A stretch of 64,000 nucleotides of DNA from DASYHS01 sp035998295 (GTDB lineage: Bacteria > Pseudomonadota > Alphaproteobacteria > Azospirillales > Azospirillaceae), in NCBI RefSeq assembly GCF_035998295.1, contig NZ_DASYHS010000157.1, positions 1-64,000 of the forward strand. The letters run 5' to 3'. Shown here one piece after another: positions 25,624-34,389 of the stretch. A model generated the notes under the pieces. It did no database searches, had not been told where the DNA came from, and was given only the letters and a program-made list of their open reading frames with translations. Each line of letters begins with the position of its first letter. The first letter of the stretch is position 1. Made by a program: the position numbers and the translations under genes.

Positions 25624-26245
25624 GATGGCTCCCGCCCAGCCATGTCCCGCACCCGTGCAGGACCTGCTCGTCGAGCGTGACGGCGACCGCCAGCGGGTAG
25701 GGCTGGCCGCTCATCGCGTCCCGGCAGACACGCTCCTCGGCCGCCACCGACAGGCGCCGGCTACCGGCACGAGCGTGCCAGGACAAGGTCCCGGCACCGG
25801 GCGCCGGAGCGGGCGTGCTGACGACGGTCTCGCCGTAATCCGCCCGGAGCACGATTCCTTTCCCCAGGTCGAGGTCGAGCAGCCAGCCCGGCTCCTGGCC
25901 CACCGCCCGCAGGTCGGTCCCCGCCTCCGCCGCGTCCCGCCATCTCGCCGGCGGGCCGACGGCGCAGGTTCGCGCAGGCCCGCCCGCACGCTCCAGGAGC
26001 GCCTCTTCGCCCCTGATCCAGAACAGGGTGCCGTCCGCCTCGTAGCGAGCTCCCGACGCGGCAGGCACCTGCGGCAGACGGAGATCGGCTTCGGTCAGCG
26101 CGAGCGACACGGCACCATCGGAAAAGCGCGCGACCGCCGTCTCGTCGCCGCACGCGTACGGCACGAGACCGCGCTCCGGCCCGGCCTCCGCAAGGCCGGC
26201 GCAGCCGGCGCACAGCAGGATGAGGCAGGCGGCGGCGCGCTTCAC
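25601..26245 (-). CDS. MliC-domain lipoprotein with COG3650-like C-terminus
   Basis: A 214-residue predicted lipoprotein: signal peptide KRAAACLILLCAGCAG with a lipobox Cys. The first domain (YACGDETAVARFSDG, ASGARYEADGTLFWIRGEEA) resembles MliC, the inhibitor of C-type lysozyme. The second half (GQEPGWLLDLDLGKGIVL and CRDAMSGQPYPLAVAVTL ending in GCG) resembles COG3650 proteins. The GTG start at 26245 overlaps the permease stop as GTGA, making it the last gene of the ABC importer operon, an odd partner. Roles in lysozyme defence or envelope integrity are inferred. Confidence 0.75.
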   Translation of the reverse strand: MKRAAACLILLCAGCAGLAEAGPERGLVPYACGDETAVARFSDGAVSLALTEADLRLPQVPAASGARYEADGTLFWIRGEEALLERAGGPARTCAVGPPARWRDAAEAGTDLRAVGQEPGWLLDLDLGKGIVLRADYGETVVSTPAPAPGAGTLSWHARAGSRRLSVAAEERVCRDAMSGQPYPLAVAVTLDEQVLHGCGTWLGGSHPMATAPR

Positions 26246-27039
26246 GCCCGATCCCGCCCGAGCAGGCGCAGCAGGCGGCCCTTGCGGGCCATCAGGCCGA
26301 ATACCGTCAGCGACACGGTCACGAACAGCACCGCGACCACCGCCATCACGGGCGAGTAGCCGTAGCGCAGCGCGTTGTAGATGCGGATCGGCACCGTCTC
26401 CACCGTGAAGCCCGAGACCATGTAGGCGACGATGTACTCGTTGATGCTGAGCACGAAGGCGAAAGCGTAGCCCGACAGCAGATAGGGCAGGATCGCCGGC
26501 AGCACGACGGTGCGGAACACCGTCCGGTCGTCGGCGCCCAGCGTGCGCGCCGCCTCCACCGTCTCGCGCTCGATCGACTCGAAGCCCAGCGACAGGTTCA
26601 CCAGCGGCAGGGTCACGAAGAAGATGCCGTGCGAGATGATCGTCGCCAGGATGTCCCCGTAGAGCCCGACCGAGGTCCAGAACACCAGGAAGCCCAGCGC
26701 CGTCACCACGGGCGGCAGGATGAACGGCGCCACCCCGAGCGTGAACAGCGCACGCGCGTAGCGCACCCGGTAGCGCCACAGGAACCAGGACAGCGGCAGC
26801 GCGATCGACACCGCCAGTGCCGCCGAGCACAGTGCGATCGCGACGCTGTTCGTCAGCGCCCCGGTCCAGCCGGCATCGCCGGCGAAGGCCGTGTACCAGC
26901 GCAAGGACGGCGCTTCGGGCGGAAACAGCAGGCGGCGCTGCCCGTTGAGCGAGACGCCGGCGATCACGACCAGGGGCGCGGCCAGGAACAGCGCGACCGC
27001 GCCCATGAACAGCCGCCCGGCCAGGTTCGCGCGCCTCAT
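26242..27039 (-). CDS. ABC transporter permease (PotC-like)
   Basis: A 265-residue inner-membrane subunit with six helices. The EAA loop is present as EAARTLGADDRTVFRTVVLPAILP. It resembles PotC/YdcV permeases of the spermidine/putrescine and opine families. The ATG at 27039 overlaps the stop of the preceding permease as ATGA, and its own stop overlaps the lipoprotein start. The substrate is defined by the binding protein encoded first in the operon. Confidence 0.92.
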   Translation of the reverse strand: MRRANLAGRLFMGAVALFLAAPLVVIAGVSLNGQRRLLFPPEAPSLRWYTAFAGDAGWTGALTNSVAIALCSAALAVSIALPLSWFLWRYRVRYARALFTLGVAPFILPPVVTALGFLVFWTSVGLYGDILATIISHGIFFVTLPLVNLSLGFESIERETVEAARTLGADDRTVFRTVVLPAILPYLLSGYAFAFVLSINEYIVAYMVSGFTVETVPIRIYNALRYGYSPVMAVVAVLFVTVSLTVFGLMARKGRLLRLLGRDRA

Positions 27040-27890
27040 CCCCGCCTCTCGCCCGAAAGCAGCAGGGTCAGCCCGATCAGCGCCAGGCTGACCAGCATCA
27101 GGAAGATCGCGATCGCCGCCGCGAAGGGAATGTTCGACTGGTAGACCGCCTGGTCGGTGATCAATACCGACAGCGTCCAGTGCTGCGGCCGGCCGAGAAC
27201 CTGCGGCAGCACGTAGGAGCCGAGCGTGAAGACGAAGACCAGGATCAAGGTCGCGGTGATCGCCCGGCGCAGCGACGGCACCACCACGGTCAGGAAGCCG
27301 ACCAGCGGACTGGCGCCCAGGGTGCGCGCCGCCTCGGTCAGTTGCGGGTCGAGGCGCACGACCGAGGGGTACAGGACCAGCACCGCATAGGGAAAGCTGA
27401 GATAGCACAGGCCCAGCAGCAGCGCCGCGAAGCCCGGCGCGTAGGCCTGCGGCCCGTCCGCGAGGCCGAGCGCCACCAGCAGGTTCGATATTCCGGCCGT
27501 GCGCGAGAGCAGCACCGACCAGGAGAAGCCGACGATCACCTCGGACAGGGACAGCACCGACAGGATGAAGACGAGCCACGCCGTCTGGACGCGCGGCGTG
27601 GAGCGGCCGAGCAGCCAGGTGAAGGGCAGCGCCGCCAGTACGCAGATCACTGCCGCCAGCGAGCACAGGAGGATCGAGAAGCCCAGCACCGAGACGAACA
27701 GCGGCGAAAGGAAACGGGCATAGTTCGACAGTTCGAACGCCGGCTCGTGGAAGCCGCCCTCGACCCGGTGGAAGAAGCTGAAGGCCAGCATGATCGCGAA
27801 CGGGGCCACGAAGAAGACCAGCAGCATCAGCGCCGGGTAGATCACCGGCAGATGGCCGCGCAGCCCCGATGGCACCGTTCCGGCCGTCAT
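27036..27890 (-). CDS. ABC transporter permease (PotB-like)
   Basis: A 284-residue inner-membrane subunit with six helices; the EAA loop is EAARTLGASPLVGFLTVVVPSLR. It resembles PotB/YdcU permeases and pairs with the PotC-like subunit encoded next. The ATG at 27890 overlaps the ATPase stop as ATGA, so translation is coupled. Confidence 0.92.
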   Translation of the reverse strand: MTAGTVPSGLRGHLPVIYPALMLLVFFVAPFAIMLAFSFFHRVEGGFHEPAFELSNYARFLSPLFVSVLGFSILLCSLAAVICVLAALPFTWLLGRSTPRVQTAWLVFILSVLSLSEVIVGFSWSVLLSRTAGISNLLVALGLADGPQAYAPGFAALLLGLCYLSFPYAVLVLYPSVVRLDPQLTEAARTLGASPLVGFLTVVVPSLRRAITATLILVFVFTLGSYVLPQVLGRPQHWTLSVLITDQAVYQSNIPFAAAIAIFLMLVSLALIGLTLLLSGERRG

Positions 27891-28939
27891 GCCGCCAGCA
27901 CCACGCAGGCCTCGGCCGGCAGGTCCAGCGCCACCTCCTGCCCTGGAGCCAGCGGAGGCTGGTCCTTGCGCAACGCGGTCGCGACCAGCCGGCTGCCGGC
28001 GCAGTCGACATGGACCTCGACGATGCTTCCGAGATCGCGCACGAAAGCGACCCGGGCCGGCAGTCCGGCGCCGGCCGCATCGAGCCCCGGCCGCACGTGC
28101 AGTTCCTCGGGCCGGACCAGCAGGGTCGCCGCCGCTCCGTCCGCGAGGCCGGCCGGCACGCGGTCCACCTGGACGACGCGGTCGGCGAAGCGGACGCCGC
28201 CGGGCGCCAGGCGGACCGGCAGCAGATTGCTGGTCCCTATGAAGTCGGCGACGAAGGTGTTGGCGGGGTTGCGGTAGATGTCGAGCGGCCGGCCCACCTG
28301 CTGGATGCGCCGCTCGCCCATCACGACGATGCGATCCGCCATGGTCATGGCCTCGCGCTGGTCGTGGGTGACCAGGACGGAGGTGATGCCGAGCCGCTGC
28401 TGGAGCAGCCGCAGCTCGATCTGCATCGCCTCGCGCAGCTTGGCGTCGAGCGCGGAGAGCGGCTCGTCCAGCAGCAGCAGCTTCGGCTCCATCGCGAGCG
28501 CGCGGGCGATCGCGATGCGCTGGCGCTGCCCGCCCGAGATCTGGGTGACGGAGCGCTCCGCGACGCCGGGCAGGCGGACCAGTTCCAGCAGCTCCTCGAC
28601 CCGGGCCCGGCGCCGGGCCGCGGGCACGCCGCGGATGCGCAGCGGATAGGCGATGTTGTCGCCGATCGAGAGATGGCCGAACAGGGCCAGCGACTGGAAC
28701 ACCATGCCGAACTGGCGCCGGTCCGTCGGCACCGGCGTGATGTCGGCTTCGTCGAGCAGCACGCGGCCGGCGGACGGCGCCTCCAGCCCGGCGACGATGC
28801 GCAGCAAGGTGGTCTTGCCGCAGCCGGACGGCCCGAGGAAGCACACCAGCTCCCCGGCCGGAACCAGCAGGTCGACGTCGGTCACGGCCAGCACCGGCCC
28901 GTAGGCCTTGCGCACGCCCTCCAGCCGCAGCTCGTGCAT
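27887..28939 (-). CDS. ABC transporter ATP-binding protein (PotA-like)
   Basis: A 350-residue cytoplasmic ATPase. Walker A GPSGCGKTT, Q-loop FGMVFQSLALF, signature ISGGQRQRIAIARAL, Walker B LLLLDEPLSALD and H-loop VTHDQ are intact, followed by a C-terminal TOBE regulatory domain (about residues 235-350). This architecture marks the polyamine/opine/iron/2-aminoethylphosphonate importer family. It follows the binding-protein gene by 7 bases. Confidence 0.94.
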   Translation of the reverse strand: MHELRLEGVRKAYGPVLAVTDVDLLVPAGELVCFLGPSGCGKTTLLRIVAGLEAPSAGRVLLDEADITPVPTDRRQFGMVFQSLALFGHLSIGDNIAYPLRIRGVPAARRRARVEELLELVRLPGVAERSVTQISGGQRQRIAIARALAMEPKLLLLDEPLSALDAKLREAMQIELRLLQQRLGITSVLVTHDQREAMTMADRIVVMGERRIQQVGRPLDIYRNPANTFVADFIGTSNLLPVRLAPGGVRFADRVVQVDRVPAGLADGAAATLLVRPEELHVRPGLDAAGAGLPARVAFVRDLGSIVEVHVDCAGSRLVATALRKDQPPLAPGQEVALDLPAEACVVLAA

Positions 28940-28946
28940 CGCCCGG

Positions 28947-30047
28947 TCAGCCCGTGATCATCGCGGTCCACCGGTCGGCGATCCGGTCGCCGCGCTCGGT
29001 GTAGAGGGCGTAGTTCGGGATGATCGGCCGCCCGGTGCTGGACACGGCCGCGAATTCCTCGTCCGTCAGGTCGAGCAGTTCGCGCGGGATCGTCGGCGCG
29101 GTGCCGACCTTGCGGGCGAGCAGGGCCTGGATCTCAGGCTGGGAGACGTAGTCGATGAAGACCTGCGCCTCCTCCAGGCGGTCGGACGACCGTACCACCG
29201 CCCAGGAACCGCGGTCGACCACGCCGCCCTCCTTCGGGAAGGTCGAGCGCACCGGGAAGCCGTCGGCCGCGGCGAGCCCGGTGACGTCGTGATAGTACTG
29301 GCCCATCGGGATCTCGCCGGATTGCAGCGCCTGCTGGAACTGGCCCTCGTCGCGGTACCACAGCGCGACGTTCGGCTTGAGTTCGGCGAGCTTGGCGAGG
29401 ACCCGCTCGACGCCCTCGTCGGTGGCGAGCAGGTCCTGGCCGCCGAAGAAGGTCTCCGCCGTGATCTCGAGCAGGAAGGAGTTGCTGGCGAGCGCCAGCA
29501 GGCCGAGACGGCGCTCGTTCCCCGGCGCCCACATGTCCGCCCAGCTCTCCGGCGGCTGGGGATAGACGTCGGTGTTGGTCACCAGCGTGATGTACCAGGT
29601 GACCGCGGGGACGCCGGCGACGCGCCCGTCGGGCCAGGTGTTGCGGAACTCCGCGATCGTTTCGCGCGCGTTCGGCATCCGCTCCATGTCGAGCGGCTGC
29701 CACAGGTCGGCGGTGATGCCGCGCAGCATCGGCACCTGGGCCATCATCGAGACGTCGGCCGGCGCCTGGCCGGCGCGCGCGGCCGCCTGGAGCTGGACCA
29801 GCCACGCCTCGCCGGTCGGCTCCGGGATCGATTCGACCTCGATGCCGGTCGCCTCGGTGAAGCCGGGATAGACGTGCTCGGAGAAGCTCTCCTCGAAATA
29901 GCCGCCATAGGTGCCGACCTTGAGGCTGCGCTGCTGGGCATGCACGAAGGGCGCGCGCAGCCCGGTCGCGGTCACCGCGGCCGCGGCGGCGGTCGCCTTG
30001 AGCAGGGTGCGGCGGGAGAAGCCGTTGGAAGCGGAGGACTGGCTCAT
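28947..30047 (-). CDS. Periplasmic solute-binding protein (PotD-like, Tat-exported)
   Basis: A 366-residue extracellular solute-binding protein. The N-terminus SRRTLLKATAAAAAVTATGL is a twin-arginine signal, so it is exported folded. The mature part begins RSLKVGTYGGYFEESFSEHV, typical of the PotD/opine-binding group with VGTYGG, and contains PADVSMMAQVP and the GSWAVV region. It determines the specificity of the importer encoded downstream. The gene directly upstream encodes an amidinotransferase-family hydrolase, so a guanidino compound or polyamine is a reasonable ligand guess. Confidence 0.9.
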   Translation of the reverse strand: MSQSSASNGFSRRTLLKATAAAAAVTATGLRAPFVHAQQRSLKVGTYGGYFEESFSEHVYPGFTEATGIEVESIPEPTGEAWLVQLQAAARAGQAPADVSMMAQVPMLRGITADLWQPLDMERMPNARETIAEFRNTWPDGRVAGVPAVTWYITLVTNTDVYPQPPESWADMWAPGNERRLGLLALASNSFLLEITAETFFGGQDLLATDEGVERVLAKLAELKPNVALWYRDEGQFQQALQSGEIPMGQYYHDVTGLAAADGFPVRSTFPKEGGVVDRGSWAVVRSSDRLEEAQVFIDYVSQPEIQALLARKVGTAPTIPRELLDLTDEEFAAVSSTGRPIIPNYALYTERGDRIADRWTAMITG

Positions 30048-30102
30048 CTCGATACCTCGCAGCGGTCGGTTGGCGGGAATGATTTGGTGGGAACGGTCGG
30101 CC

Positions 30103-30960
30103 TCAGGGCGTGTCGCGGCGCAGCGGCATGGTCATGCAGTGTACGCCGCCGCCGCCCATCGTGAAGAGATCCAGCTCGGGGTCGAGCACGCGCAGCCCCT
30201 CGGCGCGCAGGCGGGCGTTCAGCTCGGCGTTGTGCCGGGGCGAGACCACGCGCCCACCCCCCAGCGCCAGGACGTTGCAGCCCATCTCCATCGCCGCCTT
30301 GTAGGAGACCGGCAGCAGTCGGATCCCGTGTCCCCGCAGCCAGGCGAGCAGCGCGTCGTCGAGCACGTCCGTGCAGGCGACGGCGAGGCCGTCGGCGACC
30401 ATGCAGAACAGGACGTCCAGGTGCAGGAAATGCTCGGCGAAGGGTTCGAGGCGCACTTCCCATCCCTCGGCCTCGAACCAGCCCGCGAACTGGCGCGCGC
30501 CGGCGAGGTCGGTCCGCTCGCCGGTCCAGCCGACCAGCAGCAGGCCGGGGCGGATCACGTGGATGTCGCCGCCCTCCAGCGTGCCGGCGCTGCCCATGCG
30601 CCAGAACCCAGCGCCGTCGCACTGGTGGAAGTCCAGCACGGACGCGTATTCGCCCCGCCGCTGCGGGCGGAAGAGCTGGGTCAGCACCGGGCCCCAGGGG
30701 GTCGTCTGGCTCGAGTCCCTGGTATAGACCTGATAGGGGAGGTGCGGCTCGGGAGCAAGGTAATGGCAGCGGACACCCGCCTCCTCCAGCGCCGCGACCA
30801 TCTCGCCGTACTGGCGCGAAGCGGCGTCGCGGTCGAAGGCGGAGCCGCGCTCCAAGGTCGCGCGCGCGATGCTGTTGGTCGGCTGCCAGGAATAGTGATC
30901 GGGCCGGCACAGCAGCACGTCGCGCAGGACGCCGGTTTCCGAATCCACCCGCCAAGCCAT
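30103..30960 (-). CDS. Amidinotransferase/arginine-deiminase superfamily hydrolase
   Basis: A 285-residue pentein-fold enzyme. Active-site elements are visible: TRDSS and EGGD (acidic residues gripping the guanidino group), FLHLDVLFCMV (catalytic His) and the nucleophilic Cys in GGGGVHCMTMPL. Relatives include dimethylarginine dimethylaminohydrolase, arginine deiminase and amidinotransferases; size suits DDAH-like hydrolases. It leads an operon with a PotD/opine-type importer 55 bases downstream and is divergent from a LysR regulator, suggesting uptake and hydrolysis of a guanidino substrate. The exact substrate cannot be read from sequence. Confidence 0.85.
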   Translation of the reverse strand: MAWRVDSETGVLRDVLLCRPDHYSWQPTNSIARATLERGSAFDRDAASRQYGEMVAALEEAGVRCHYLAPEPHLPYQVYTRDSSQTTPWGPVLTQLFRPQRRGEYASVLDFHQCDGAGFWRMGSAGTLEGGDIHVIRPGLLLVGWTGERTDLAGARQFAGWFEAEGWEVRLEPFAEHFLHLDVLFCMVADGLAVACTDVLDDALLAWLRGHGIRLLPVSYKAAMEMGCNVLALGGGRVVSPRHNAELNARLRAEGLRVLDPELDLFTMGGGGVHCMTMPLRRDTP

Positions 30961-31059
30961 CGCGCGTCTCCCAGATCCGTTCGACGGTTCACGCTTGCAT
31001 GACGGATCGGTGGATAAAATACCGCATTCGTGCGATTCACTTTGAGATCCTTCAATGTG

Positions 31060-31968
31060 ATGACCATGACCGGGATCAGCACCGCCGATCTGCGCCTGCT
31101 AAGGGTCTTCGTCGCGGTCGCGGACGCCGGCGGCTTCGCGGCGGCGCAGCCGCGCCTCAACATCGCCGCGACCACGATCAGCAACCACATGGCGGCGCTG
31201 GAGCAGCGCCTGGGCGTGGAGCTGTGCCAGCGCGGGCGGGCCGGGTTCCGCCTGACCGACAAGGGCCGCATCGTCTACGACGCGGCGCGCCGGCTCCTCG
31301 ACGCGGCCGAGGCGTTCCGCAGCCAGGCCGCCTCCCTGAAAGGCGCGCTGTCGGGCGACCTGCGCATGGGGCTGGTCGACAACACCGTGACCGACGACGC
31401 CTCGCCCGTGGTCCGGGCGGTGCGGCGGTTCTCGGCGCGCGACCACCACGTCCATCTGCGCGTGTCGATCGCCGGCCCGCAGGAGCTGGAGCAGGGCGTG
31501 CTCGACGGCGGCCTGGACCTCGCGGTCGGCAGCTTCCCGCGCCGCGTGCCCAGCCTGACCTATGCGCCGCTCTACGCGGAGCGGCAGGACTTCTACTGCG
31601 GGTTCGGGCATCGGCTGTTCGCGGCCGGGAGCATCGGCCTGGACGAGATCCGGCGCGCGCGCATCGTGACGCGGGGCTACTGGAACCAGCACGACATCGT
31701 GCGCCTCGACCTGCCGCCGGCAGCGGCGGCGGCCACCGTCTTCAACATGGAGGCGCAGGCGGCGCTGATCCTGTCCGGGGCCTATCTGGGGTTCCTGCCG
31801 ACGCACTACGCGCGCCGGTGGGTCGAGGCGGGAGCCTTGCAGGCGCTGCTGCCGGACGCCCTTTCCTACGACGCCCTGTTCGATCTGGTGCTGCGGCGGG
31901 GCGTCCAGCCGACCCGGGTGGTGGCGGCCTTCGCCGACGACCTGATGGCGGAACGGGCGGCGGACTGA
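31060..31968 (+). CDS. LysR-family transcriptional regulator
   Basis: A 302-residue regulator. The N-terminal helix-turn-helix reads DLRLLRVFVAVADAGGFAAA then ISNHMAALEQRLGVELCQRG, followed by the periplasmic-binding-like effector domain (from about residue 90). ATGs at 31030, 31060 and 31066 are all in frame; 31060 is chosen because the HTH normally starts within the first ten residues, but no strong ribosome site decides. It is divergent from the amidinotransferase/ABC operon, the usual arrangement for a LysR activator and its target. Confidence 0.92.
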   Translation: MTMTGISTADLRLLRVFVAVADAGGFAAAQPRLNIAATTISNHMAALEQRLGVELCQRGRAGFRLTDKGRIVYDAARRLLDAAEAFRSQAASLKGALSGDLRMGLVDNTVTDDASPVVRAVRRFSARDHHVHLRVSIAGPQELEQGVLDGGLDLAVGSFPRRVPSLTYAPLYAERQDFYCGFGHRLFAAGSIGLDEIRRARIVTRGYWNQHDIVRLDLPPAAAAATVFNMEAQAALILSGAYLGFLPTHYARRWVEAGALQALLPDALSYDALFDLVLRRGVQPTRVVAAFADDLMAERAAD

Positions 31969-31993
31969 GGGTGCACGGCCGGAGCGGGCCGGA

Positions 31994-32743
31994 TCATCGG
32001 GCGGTATAGCCGCCATCGACGGGGTGGAAGCTGCCGGTGATGAAGGACGCGCGGTCCGAGAGCAGAAAGGCGACGAGCTCGGCGACCTCCTCGCGTTCGG
32101 CCATGCGGCCCATCGGATGGCTCGCGGCCATGGCCATGCGGTCCTCCTCGGGCAGGAGCTTCATGCGGGGCGTGTCCACGTATCCCGGGCCGACGGCATT
32201 CACCCTCACGCCGCGGCCGGCATATTCCAGCGCGGCCGTCCGCGTGAGGCCGAGGATGCCGTGCTTGGCCGCCGTGTAGGCGCCGACGCCGGCAACGCCC
32301 ACCACCCCATTGGCGGAGGACATGTTGACGATCGAGCCGCCGCCGCTGCGAACGATGGCCGGCAACTCGTACTTCAGGCCGAAGAACACCCCGCCGAGAT
32401 CCGTCGCCAGCACGTCGTTCCAGGTCTCGACGGTCGTGTCTTCGATCGAAGCCCGTGGGCCGGTGATGCCGGCGTTGTTCACCGCGCAGTGGAGAGCACC
32501 GAACCGGCGAAGGACCGCCTCGACCATGGCCGCGACGGCACCGGGGTCCCGCACGTCCGCTTCGAGCGGAAACACGCGCTCGCCCGAACGGTCGAGGCGC
32601 GCGGCCAGGGCGGACACGCCCTCCAGGCTCCGGCCGGTCGCGACGACGGTCGCGCCGAGTTGGTGGACTTTCGTGACAATCGCCTCCCCGATGCCGGTGG
32701 CGGCACCGGTCACGAGAACGACTTTGTTCATGAACTCGGACAT
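31994..32743 (-). CDS. SDR-family NAD(P)-dependent oxidoreductase
   Basis: A 249-residue classical short-chain dehydrogenase. The cofactor loop VTGAATGIGEA, NNAGI, the catalytic SS...YTAAK (Ser, Tyr and Lys) and GPGYVDTPR are intact. The substrate is unknown. The ATG at 32743 follows GGAG with a good spacing; the open frame upstream is not conserved. It converges with the LysR gene, 25 bases away, and its upstream side faces the lower-GC patch. Confidence 0.92.
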   Translation of the reverse strand: MSEFMNKVVLVTGAATGIGEAIVTKVHQLGATVVATGRSLEGVSALAARLDRSGERVFPLEADVRDPGAVAAMVEAVLRRFGALHCAVNNAGITGPRASIEDTTVETWNDVLATDLGGVFFGLKYELPAIVRSGGGSIVNMSSANGVVGVAGVGAYTAAKHGILGLTRTAALEYAGRGVRVNAVGPGYVDTPRMKLLPEEDRMAMAASHPMGRMAEREEVAELVAFLLSDRASFITGSFHPVDGGYTAR

Positions 32744-33216
32744 GACGGCTCCATTATGTGCGGGCCAGCGAGGCTCATAGTCCTTGGTGATCCTCTTGGA
32801 GAGACATCCTAAGGGTCCGGAGTGACAGGTTTTGGCAGGAGCAGAAACACAGAGCCCCGGCCATGTAAAGCGCAACGTCATCGCAGACTACGCGGGGCCA
32901 AGTGAAGCAAGCACAAAGACGGCCGACTGTGCGAAGCGCTACTGGCGGAAAGACATCGAAGAGCGGAATGGCGGAGACGAAGGAGGCCCTGATGAACATG
33001 AAGCAAGTCCAATGGCAGCGCTCGGCCACGACTTGAAAAGTGCCTACAAGGCCACTCAAGCACTGCCTCGCGATGAGCGGCTTTAGGGCCGACGCCGTAA
33101 TCGCGAAGCTGGTCGCGTTCGAGGAACGGAAGCGGGCCGGAACGGGCACGTCCAACTAACCGGTGTCTGAATTCAGACATACGGAATGTCTGAAGATTGC
33201 TGGCCCCGGACATGGC
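32744..33216. other. Lower-GC gene-poor region next to tRNA-Thr
   Basis: About 470 bases with visibly lower GC than the flanks. Short frames exist on both strands (for example 32832-33086 on +), but none has conserved features; one frame starting near 32968 (MAETKEALMNMKQVQW) is cut by a TGA and continues in frame to 33159. This looks like decayed foreign DNA of the sort left beside tRNA genes, though no integrase or att duplication is visible. Confidence 0.4.
33164..33194. repeat. TGTCTGAA repeats (one inverted, one direct)
   Basis: A perfect 16-base palindrome TGTCTGAATTCAGACA (33164-33179) is followed after 7 bases by a third TGTCTGAA (33187-33194). It may be an operator or the relic of a recombination site. 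Confidence 0.5.
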
Positions 33217-33249
33217 AAGGCCCCGAAACGCGTTACGTTTCAGGGCCTT
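33217..33249 (-). terminator. Terminator-like hairpin after tRNA-Thr
   Basis: A 14-bp stem with one G-T pair (AAGGCCCCGAAACG with CGTTTCAGGGCCTT) and a 5-base loop starts 5 bases beyond the tRNA 3' end on the transcribed strand. No long U-tract follows, but position and stem strength favour termination of the tRNA transcript. Confidence 0.65.
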
Positions 33250-33253
33250 AGAG

Positions 33254-33328
<75 letters not shown>

Positions 33329-33395
33329 GCCAGAGACGGCGGAACCTAGCGCCATCGTTCCTGGAATGCAAGCCTTGCGTTCCTGCTCGGGGACG

Positions 33396-34328
33396 TCAGG
33401 CGCCGCCCCGTTCCACGCCGCTTCCCTCCTCCTGGGCGAACAGCAGCGGGTTCGGAGGCGCATCGTCCCGGCGCGGCGCCTCGGGCGCGCCGGCGCCACC
33501 TTGCCCGGCCGCTTCCAGCGCGCCCAGGCGCATTGCGTCCTCCTCCATCCGCCGGGCGAGGCGTGCCACCATCTCGCGCACCGGCAGCGCCCGGCCGCCG
33601 GCATCGTGGAACAGCGGGCGGTTCGCCTTGGCCGCCTTGGGCAGCAGCTCGCTCGCCGGCACGCCCGGGGTCCGCTCGGCCGCGGTGATCAGCTTCGCCG
33701 CCCCCGCCGCCCCCATCACATAGGCCATGCGGCTCTCGACCTCGCTCGCGGGCCGGCCGAGACGGCGCGACAAGGCCTCGCGCCCCTCCGCCAGATGGCG
33801 CGCGGCCATGCCGGCAGACAGGTGCGGATCCTCGCGCAACGCCAGGATCCGCTTGCGCAGGCGCGCGTCCGCGACGACCGGGACGCCGTCCCGCACCGTG
33901 ACCGCGCGCGCGAGGTCGCCCAGTCCGTAGGCGGCGCCGTGGCGGCGGATCATGTCGAGCCAGGTCCGCTCCAGGAACTGGAAGGGACCGACGGCCGAGC
34001 TGGTCCGGCTCCGCGCCTTGGGGTCCAGCCCGCTCTCCTGCGTCGCCTGGGCCAGCAGCGTCTGGAAGCTGTGGCCCGAAAGCCCGGCGACCGAGCGGAT
34101 CGCCTCGCCCAGGCGGTCCGCCTCCGTCGGGGTACCGTGGGCCGGGGCGCCAGTCCGCGCCGCCTCGGCCTGCTGGACCGGCGGCTCCGGCTTGCGGCCG
34201 GGGGTGGGCGGCGGCGCCGCGGCCAAGGCGCCCGCCGAAGGCTTGCGTCCGGGGAGCGGGGCCGACGCCTGGACCACGGGCGGCTTGCGGGCCGGAAGCG
34301 GCGGGGACGGGGTGCGGTCGATGGTCAT
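33396..34328 (-). CDS. Lytic transglycosylase (SLT-domain) protein
   Basis: A 310-residue protein whose central domain (about residues 75-140) is a lysozyme-like SLT fold: LLAQATQESGLDPKARSRTS with the catalytic Glu, then SAVGPFQFLERTWLDMI. It would cleave peptidoglycan glycan strands. The N-terminal 65 residues are a Pro/Arg/Lys linker with repeated PLPARKP/PLPGRKP/PTPGRKP units and no evident signal peptide, so export may be by another route or the true start may differ. Family members are sometimes linked to flagellar or secretion assembly; nothing nearby supports that here. Confidence 0.8.
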   Translation of the reverse strand: MTIDRTPSPPLPARKPPVVQASAPLPGRKPSAGALAAAPPPTPGRKPEPPVQQAEAARTGAPAHGTPTEADRLGEAIRSVAGLSGHSFQTLLAQATQESGLDPKARSRTSSAVGPFQFLERTWLDMIRRHGAAYGLGDLARAVTVRDGVPVVADARLRKRILALREDPHLSAGMAARHLAEGREALSRRLGRPASEVESRMAYVMGAAGAAKLITAAERTPGVPASELLPKAAKANRPLFHDAGGRALPVREMVARLARRMEEDAMRLGALEAAGQGGAGAPEAPRRDDAPPNPLLFAQEEGSGVERGGA

Positions 34329-34389
34329 GAGGCGGGCATCGCGGCGGTGGCGTTCGGCTCCGGCCAGCATATCAGAGCCGCGGCCGGCG

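Noticed and set aside
30961..31059. LysR operator (T-N11-A) in the divergent gap
   Set aside because: Several weak TCA/TGA half-sites exist, but none has the right spacing and symmetry to choose.
32832..33086. 84-codon + frame in the lower-GC patch
   Set aside because: No homologue recognised, no ribosome site; may be a decayed fragment.
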